This document shows, piece after piece, positions 37,070 through 43,124 of a stretch of DNA of 43,124 nucleotides. This stretch comes from Rhodanobacter sp. (GTDB lineage: Bacteria; Pseudomonadota; Gammaproteobacteria; Xanthomonadales; Rhodanobacteraceae). The position numbers were made by a program, and so were the translations under genes. The notes beneath the pieces were generated by a model. It saw nothing but the letters and a program-made list of their open reading frames with translations. It was not told where the DNA came from and made no database searches. The stretch spans positions 1 to 43,124 of the forward strand of contig JAISPQ010000021.1 of NCBI GenBank assembly GCA_031274955.1, written 5' to 3'. Within the stretch, counting starts at the first letter, position 1, and the number at the start of each line of letters is the position of its first letter.

Positions 37070-38431
37070 TCACGTGCGCAAGCGTTGCAGGATTTCCGCG
37101 CGCGCTTCGCGCAGGATCGAATCACGATCGAGGCTGGCCACGATGTCCGCCACTACACGCTTGGCGCCTTTCTCGCCCCAGGATTTGCCGGCGATGAGAT
37201 AGTTCTCCGCGGCGCGGCCGACGAGTTCGGTCGCATACCATGCCAGCGCGCCTTGTGCGCCGGCGGTGACGACGGTGGACAGTCCCGCGCTCACGCCCTT
37301 CAGCACCGAGGCAGCCAGATGCACGCCCCAGATCGCGCCCATCAGTGCGACCAGTTGTGCGGAAATCACCGCGATCAGCGCGCCGGCCTCGCTGCGCGTG
37401 AGCGGCAGGCCATAGACACGACCCAGATGCATGACCAGCGCCGCGTCGAGCGCGCCGGCGGCGAGCAGATCGGCGACCGGAACCGGATTGAGCGCCACCG
37501 CAAAGCTCTTGGCGATGCAGTAGTGACGGATCACCTTGCCGGCAAGTTCGCGCCGCACTTCGGCAATACGTGCGCCGACCTGATCGGACAGGCGGCCGGC
37601 GAACAGACTCGCATTCAACGCGGCGAGCGTCTTGCCTTCGCGCTCGACCACACCGGTGAGCCGCTCGCGCAGCACGTCCAGATCGGGCATCCGTTCGACG
37701 AGTTCGGCGCGCTCGCCGCCGTCGGCATCCACGCGTACGCGCTTGAGCGGAGCGGGTTGCGCGCTGATCGCGATCACATCGTCGGCGCGCACGAGCCCAG
37801 CCGCGTGTTCGCGCAGGCGTCCGAGCAGGCGTTCGCATTCGTCGTCGCTGTAGCGGTCGGCCTTGTTGAGCGCAAGCAGCAGCGGGCGCTGCGTGCGTAC
37901 GAGCAGATGCAAGGCATCACGCTCGCGCTGCGTCATGTCACCATCGACGACGAAGATCACCAGATCGCTGACCCCGGCGACATCGAAGGCGAGCTTTTCA
38001 CGTGCTTCGCCATCGAGTTCGTCGATGCCCGGCGTATCGATCAGATGCACGCCGCTGCCGGCGACCTCGCGCCAACGGCGCTGTGCGGCTTCACGCGTCG
38101 TGCCATGCAGCACGCCGACCGTGAACGCATCCTCGCCGAGTAATGCGTTGGCCAGCGCCGATTTGCCGACGCTGACGCGGCCGAACACGGCCACATGCAG
38201 CTCACCGCGTTCGAGCTTGCCGAGCATCGCCTCCAGCCGCGCGAAATCCGCGGCGAGGCTGCTGCGCACAGCCAGCGGAATCTGTGGATCGTCGAGCAGC
38301 GCGCGCAGGCTCGCGCCGGCCTGCGCGCTGTGTTGCTCGCCGCGCGGTGCATCGCCGCGGCGCTCTTCCGGCGCGCGCGCGAAACGCGCGCGCAGACGCT
38401 GCCACCATGCGGCCGGATCCCATGCACTCAT
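37070..38431 (-). CDS. GTPase with C-terminal DUF697-like membrane region
   Basis: G1 GRVSVGKSALANALLG, G3 DTPGIDELDGEA, G4 LALNKADRYSD; hydrophobic C-terminal region. Confidence 0.8.
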   Translation of the reverse strand: MSAWDPAAWWQRLRARFARAPEERRGDAPRGEQHSAQAGASLRALLDDPQIPLAVRSSLAADFARLEAMLGKLERGELHVAVFGRVSVGKSALANALLGEDAFTVGVLHGTTREAAQRRWREVAGSGVHLIDTPGIDELDGEAREKLAFDVAGVSDLVIFVVDGDMTQRERDALHLLVRTQRPLLLALNKADRYSDDECERLLGRLREHAAGLVRADDVIAISAQPAPLKRVRVDADGGERAELVERMPDLDVLRERLTGVVEREGKTLAALNASLFAGRLSDQVGARIAEVRRELAGKVIRHYCIAKSFAVALNPVPVADLLAAGALDAALVMHLGRVYGLPLTRSEAGALIAVISAQLVALMGAIWGVHLAASVLKGVSAGLSTVVTAGAQGALAWYATELVGRAAENYLIAGKSWGEKGAKRVVADIVASLDRDSILREARAEILQRLRT

Positions 38432-39912
38432 GTGCGCTCCCCACGCGCGGCATCCAGTGCCAGCCGCGCAATGTGTTCGATACGTTCGCGCTGCGGTTCG
38501 GCCAGCAACGCCCCGATGCGTGCTTCTACATCCGCAGCATCCAGCGCCGCGTGCGTGGCCAACGTAGCGGCGAGCGCATGACCCAGGCTATCGAACACGA
38601 GTCCGTAAGCGATCGCGTGCAGCACGCCGCCGCCCAGCGTACCCAGCCCCGGAAACGCCTTCAGCGCATTGCCGGCGATCGCGAGAACGACCGCGGTCGT
38701 GTTGCGCACGCTCAGGCCCACGCGCGCGAGCAATGCTTCCACATCCAGTTCGCGTACCGGTACGCCATGGATGCGTGCCAGTTCGCGTACCAGGGCGGTA
38801 CCGAGCGCGCCCTGGATCAAAAGATCACTACCCGGTGCGACGGCAGCCATCGCGCCGACGATCGCACGACGCGTGTATTTCGCAATGCTCCGCTGCGCCT
38901 CATGCGCCGCGGTCGCACGCGCAAGTGCGTCGCCGCGGCGGCCGACTTCGGCGAGCACAGCTACTTCGCGTGCTGGTTCCAGTGCGTCCGTACCGGCCTG
39001 GGCGATGCGTTCCAGTGCGCTCAGCAGCGGCGCGATATCGGGTATGCGTTCGCGCTCGACACGCTCACGGCGCCCATCCGTCAGCGTGCGCTCGTAGCGT
39101 TCGCTGCCGCCCGCGCTGATCGCGACGATCTCGCGCACGCGCCTGGCATAGCGTTCGTGCAAACGCGCGAGCAAAGCCGTGCGTTCGACGGTGCCATAAA
39201 GATCGGTCTTGTTGAGCGCCAGCACGATCGGCTTGCGGAAATCCGCGAGCCAGCCGATTTCCGTATCCTGCGCACGCGTGAGATCCCCGGCGGCGAGATA
39301 AACCACGGCGTGCGCGCGCAATGCTTCGTCGCGTGCGATCTGTTCGTGCGCGATGCCATCGATTTCACGACTGCCGGGTACGTCGGCGAGGATCAGCGCA
39401 CGGCCATCCGGCAACACGCCGCGATGGTGCTCGACCCGCCGTGTGGTACCGCCGCGCACATCCACGGCGGGCGCGGTCTGCGCGGCCAGCGCACGGATCA
39501 GGCTCGATTTGCCCGTGGAGATTTCACCGAACAGCGCGACATAGACCTCGCCCGTCACACGACGGCGATCCAGTTCGACCAGTTCGGCTTCCAGCGCCGT
39601 GGTGTCGGCCTGGCGCTCGCGCAAGGACTCGATGCGCGCTTCGACATCGCCGCGCGACAGCGGAACCGACGCGCCGAACATGGATGTTGCCGAGGGACGC
39701 GCCAGCCGCCACAGCAGCCAGCACAACGCGCCGAGCACCAGCGCGGCCACAATGATCGACGGCACGCGCAGCCAGAACGGCATCGCCTGCCAGCGCTGAT
39801 AGAACTCGAACAGGCCGTTCAACGTGGCGACGACGAGCCCGAGCAGCAACGCGGCGCCGACGGCCAGCGCGGTCAACAGGATCAAGCGCAGCGGAAGTCG
39901 GGCTTGTGACAC
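38428..39912 (-). CDS. GTPase with N-terminal TM helices and C-terminal DUF697-like region
   Basis: Two N-terminal TM helices, G1 GEISTGKSSLIRAL, G3 DVPGSREIDG, G4 LALNKTDLYG; 4-nt overlap with the downstream GTPase gene. Confidence 0.8.
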   Translation of the reverse strand: MSQARLPLRLILLTALAVGAALLLGLVVATLNGLFEFYQRWQAMPFWLRVPSIIVAALVLGALCWLLWRLARPSATSMFGASVPLSRGDVEARIESLRERQADTTALEAELVELDRRRVTGEVYVALFGEISTGKSSLIRALAAQTAPAVDVRGGTTRRVEHHRGVLPDGRALILADVPGSREIDGIAHEQIARDEALRAHAVVYLAAGDLTRAQDTEIGWLADFRKPIVLALNKTDLYGTVERTALLARLHERYARRVREIVAISAGGSERYERTLTDGRRERVERERIPDIAPLLSALERIAQAGTDALEPAREVAVLAEVGRRGDALARATAAHEAQRSIAKYTRRAIVGAMAAVAPGSDLLIQGALGTALVRELARIHGVPVRELDVEALLARVGLSVRNTTAVVLAIAGNALKAFPGLGTLGGGVLHAIAYGLVFDSLGHALAATLATHAALDAADVEARIGALLAEPQRERIEHIARLALDAARGERT

Positions 39913-40251
39913 AACGCGATTCTAGCCTCTCAGCGCCTGTCCAAGGTTCTTCACTGGCTTGGCCCTCCCTACCCCCTACCCAGGAACCTGCCGGTCTCTA
40001 CTGTCGCGCGGCGGGACGCCGTACGTCATCCAGCGACTTTGCTTTGGCGGTGGCAGATCAAGAGCGGAAGGTACTGGATTGCCCATCATTTCCGCGCAGA
40101 TGGGAACAAGAACGCGCGAGAATGACGAATGGGAGGTATCTGCGAGACTTAGAGATGTGGTAAAGAGACAGGGCTTTACCGGGGGACTCCCCCAGGTTTG
40201 ACCCATACAGCGGCCGCTGTGACTTTCATCCGTAAAACGGAGTTTTTCGCT

Positions 40252-42285
40252 ATGTTCAAACGTTCACCCCATGCTTTGGTTCTTGCATTCTGCGCTGCAC
40301 TTTCCATATCCGCTTTCGCGGCGCAAGCACCATCGTTCGACGTGAAGGAACTGGATGCCAAGATCAATCCCTGCGCCGATTTCGATGGCTTCGTCAACGC
40401 CAAGTGGGTGGCCGCCAATCCGATTCCGGCCGACAAAACGCGTTGGGGTGCGTTCGATCAATTGCACGAGCACAGCCTGGAAACGCAACGCGAGATCGTC
40501 GAAGCCGCCGCGCGCGAAGCGGATAAGGCACAAGCGGGTTCCCTCCAGCAGAAGATCGGCTGGTTCTACCGCGCGGGTATGGACGAGGGCTCGATCGAGA
40601 AGGCCGGTGGGTCGCCGATCAAGCCCGAACTGACAAAGATCGATGCGTTGAAAACGCCGTCGGATCTCGCCGCCTATATCGATGACAGTTTCGCGCATGG
40701 CCGGCACGATGTGTTCCATCTCGGCGCGGCTCCGGACTTCAAAAATTCCAAGATCCAGATCGCCTACGCGATGCAGGGCGGCCTGGGTCTGCCGACGCCG
40801 GACTACTACGTCAAGGACGAATACGCCGCATTGCGCGATGCCTACAAGGCGCATATCGCCAAGACGCTGACACTGGTCGGCGTAAAAGAGGACGAGGCCA
40901 ACCATCAGGCCGAGCAGGTGTTCGCGTTCGAGGCGCGGTTGGCCGGCGTTTCGCTGATGCCGGTCGAGATGCGCAAGCCCGAGAACCGCTATCACTTTGT
41001 GACCTTGGCCGAAGCCGACAAGGCCACGCCGAATTTCTCGTGGACGAAGTTCTTCACCGCGCAGAAGGCGGATATTCAGGGCGGTTTTTCGCTGTCGCAG
41101 CCGAAGTTCTTCGCCGAGGTCGACAAGATGATCACCGACGTGCCGATGGCGCAGTGGAAGAGTTATCTGCGCTTCCATACCATCGACGCGGCAGCGCCGT
41201 ATCTGTCGCGTCCGTTCGCCGATGAGGACTTCGCGTTCTACAGCAAGACGCTCAATGGCCAGAAGGAGCAAGAGCCGCGTTGGAAGCGCGTGCTGAATGC
41301 GCAGAACGATGCGATGGGCATGGCGCTGGGCGAGTTGTATGTCGCCAAGGTGTTCCCGCCGCAGTCCAAGGCACGCGCGCTGGAACTGGTCAACAATGTC
41401 AGGGATGCGCTCAAGGCGCGTATCGAACATCTGGACTGGATGAGCGATACGACCAAGCAGAAGGCGTTGGAAAAGTGGGCGACCTTCCTGCCCAAGATCG
41501 GCTATCCGGACAAGTGGCGCGACTGGTCAGGCCTCACGCTCAAGCCGGACGATTACTACTACAACGTCGCCGCTGCGCAGAAGTTCGATCATGAGTACCG
41601 CGTCGGCAAGATCGGCAAGCCGACCGATCGTTTGGAATGGGGCATGACGCCGCAGACGGTGAATGCGTACTACAACCCGACCGATAACACGATCAACTTC
41701 CCGGCAGCGATCCTGCAACCGCCGTTCTTCGATGCGCAGGCGGACGATGCACTCAACTATGGCGGTATCGGCGCGGTGATCGGCCACGAAGCCACGCACG
41801 GTTACGACGACCAGGGCAGCCAGTTCGATGCACAGGGCAACAACGCCAATTGGTGGACCAAGGAAGACCGCGAAAAATTCGAGGCGCGCGCGGCCAAACT
41901 CGTTGCACAGTTCGACGCCTACGAGCCGTTGCCGGGCAAGCACGTGAACGGCCAGTTGACGCTCGGCGAGAACATCGCGGATTTAGGCGGTCTCAACGTT
42001 GCCTACGATGCGTTGCAGGCCGCGCTGAAGAAGAATTCGACCGGGAACGGCAAGATCGACGGCCACACGCCGGACCAGCGGTTCTTCCTCAACTTCGCCC
42101 GCATCTGGCGCGGCAGCATCCTGCCGAAGGCTTTGGAAGTGCGGATCAATACCGATCCGCACGCGCCCATGCAGTACCGCGCGATCGCGGCCCCTTCGAA
42201 TATGCCGGTCTTCGCGCAGGCGTTCGGCTGCAAGGCCGACGATGCGATGGTGCGCGATGCGGAGCATAGGGTGGCGATTTGGTAA
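40252..42285 (+). CDS. pepO: M13 family metallopeptidase (PepO/neprilysin-like), exported
   Basis: Signal peptide MFKRSPHALVLAFCAALSISAFA; VIGHEATHGYDDQGSQFDAQGN (HExxH), ENIADLGGLNVAYDAL. Confidence 0.95.
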   Translation: MFKRSPHALVLAFCAALSISAFAAQAPSFDVKELDAKINPCADFDGFVNAKWVAANPIPADKTRWGAFDQLHEHSLETQREIVEAAAREADKAQAGSLQQKIGWFYRAGMDEGSIEKAGGSPIKPELTKIDALKTPSDLAAYIDDSFAHGRHDVFHLGAAPDFKNSKIQIAYAMQGGLGLPTPDYYVKDEYAALRDAYKAHIAKTLTLVGVKEDEANHQAEQVFAFEARLAGVSLMPVEMRKPENRYHFVTLAEADKATPNFSWTKFFTAQKADIQGGFSLSQPKFFAEVDKMITDVPMAQWKSYLRFHTIDAAAPYLSRPFADEDFAFYSKTLNGQKEQEPRWKRVLNAQNDAMGMALGELYVAKVFPPQSKARALELVNNVRDALKARIEHLDWMSDTTKQKALEKWATFLPKIGYPDKWRDWSGLTLKPDDYYYNVAAAQKFDHEYRVGKIGKPTDRLEWGMTPQTVNAYYNPTDNTINFPAAILQPPFFDAQADDALNYGGIGAVIGHEATHGYDDQGSQFDAQGNNANWWTKEDREKFEARAAKLVAQFDAYEPLPGKHVNGQLTLGENIADLGGLNVAYDALQAALKKNSTGNGKIDGHTPDQRFFLNFARIWRGSILPKALEVRINTDPHAPMQYRAIAAPSNMPVFAQAFGCKADDAMVRDAEHRVAIW

Positions 42286-42414
42286 GGGGAAAAGATATGG
42301 GTAAACCTCAGTCCATCTGTACGGGAGAGGTTGGGTAAGATGCCGGACAGGGTTAGACACACAGACTGACTTTTATTTGAGAAACAGCACAGAGGTTGAT
42401 GCGTTTGCGCTGGC

Positions 42415-42975
42415 TTACTCTCCTGTGCTTGCGCTGCGTTGCGTTGGCGCACGACTTGCCGTCTCGTGCGCTACATCGCCCAGAAAATCCTGGCCTTCCA
42501 GACGGCTGTGTAGCCTATCGGCGGGTAACCATTCGGTATAGGTGGCACGAAAATCAGCCACTAGCTGAGCCAGCGGTACGTCATCGAAACTGCCGCGCTG
42601 GCGCACGTATTCCATGTGGCGATTACCGGCACGGTCGAGTTCGTGGTAGAGCGAGTCGTGTACGCCGTCGAACTCCAGCGGATGCAGACCGAACTTCTCG
42701 CACAGACTCAGATTGAAGGTCGGCGTGGCCTTGCGCCAGGCGCCGTCGATCCAAATGTCGGTGTAACCGTGCCAGATGAACAGGTCGGTTTTCATGGTCT
42801 GGCGCATGCGCTCGGTGGACAGGTGATTGCGCACATCGGCATAGCCCACCCGTGCCGGAATGCCCGCCGCCCGGCACACCGCCGCCAACAGCGTGGCTTT
42901 GGGCACGCACCAGCCGTAGCCGTTGGCAAGCACTGTACTGGCGGGGTGTGATTCAAACTGATGCACAGAAGTCAT
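42415..42975 (-). pseudogene. Transglutaminase-like protein, apparently truncated at the N-terminus
   Basis: STVLANGYGWCVPKATLLAAVCRAAGIPARVGYADVRNHLSTERMR, LFIWHGYTDIWIDGAWRKATPTFN retain the catalytic C/H/D region, but the usual N-terminal ~60-80 aa is replaced by transposase sequence in another frame. Confidence 0.6.
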
Positions 42976-43124
42976 CACGCCGCCTCGGCGTCGACCGCTG
43001 ACCAGTATGCCTGCCATTGCCGGTTGGCCCGGCAAACCCGCAGCGCCAGCATGTGATCCGCATTGGCCGCACGCCACCATGCCCCCGGCAGCTTCAATCG
43101 CTTTTGCACCAAGTACCGGTGCGC
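42975..43124 (-). mobile_element. C-terminal fragment of an IS transposase (runs off window edge)
   Basis: Minus-strand frame AHRYLVQKRLKLPGAWWRAANADHMLALRVCRANRQWQAYWSAVDAEAA* resembles IS transposase C-termini of the 'xRLKxxGxxWxxxNAxxMLxLRxxxxNxxWxxxW' type; IS family not certain. Confidence 0.55.

Noticed and set aside
39940-40200. Noncoding region before pepO with ORFs of 80-85 aa on both strands and a 'CTGGATTGCCC...GAGAATGACGA' motif
   Set aside because: Looks like a degenerate dispersed repeat of this clade; the small ORFs have no coding support.

Overview
High-GC gammaproteobacterial chromosome, Xanthomonadales-like by gene content (inference; taxonomy cannot be checked here). Most of the window is core or housekeeping: aceB-aceA glyoxylate shunt, tadA, rpsF-rpsR-rplI, iscA, aguB, mmsA, a menA-like gene, corC, cstA, pepO/M13, and a tandem pair of DUF697-type GTPases. 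Four accessory areas stand out. (1) Positions 1-1083: two attC-like sites (56 bp each) reading on the minus strand, one complete cassette-like ORF of unknown function, one partial secreted cassette ORF, and a near-perfect 54-bp inverted repeat. No integrase is visible, so this looks like the end of an integron array or a CALIN. (2) Positions 15854-27225: a five-gene cluster of VWA, SWIM Zn-finger, giant DUF4132, MoxR-type AAA ATPase and DUF5682 proteins. It resembles the poorly understood E. coli yehP/yehQ/yehI(molR)/yehL/yehM set. An internally deleted, frameshifted DUF1016/YhcG-type nuclease remnant sits inside it. (3) Positions 6568-10550: a TonB receptor / Cys-rich BNR protein / thioredoxin-like operon. 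(4) The right edge: a transposase C-terminus abutting an apparently N-terminally truncated transglutaminase-like gene. All family calls come from reading motifs; no database searches were run.
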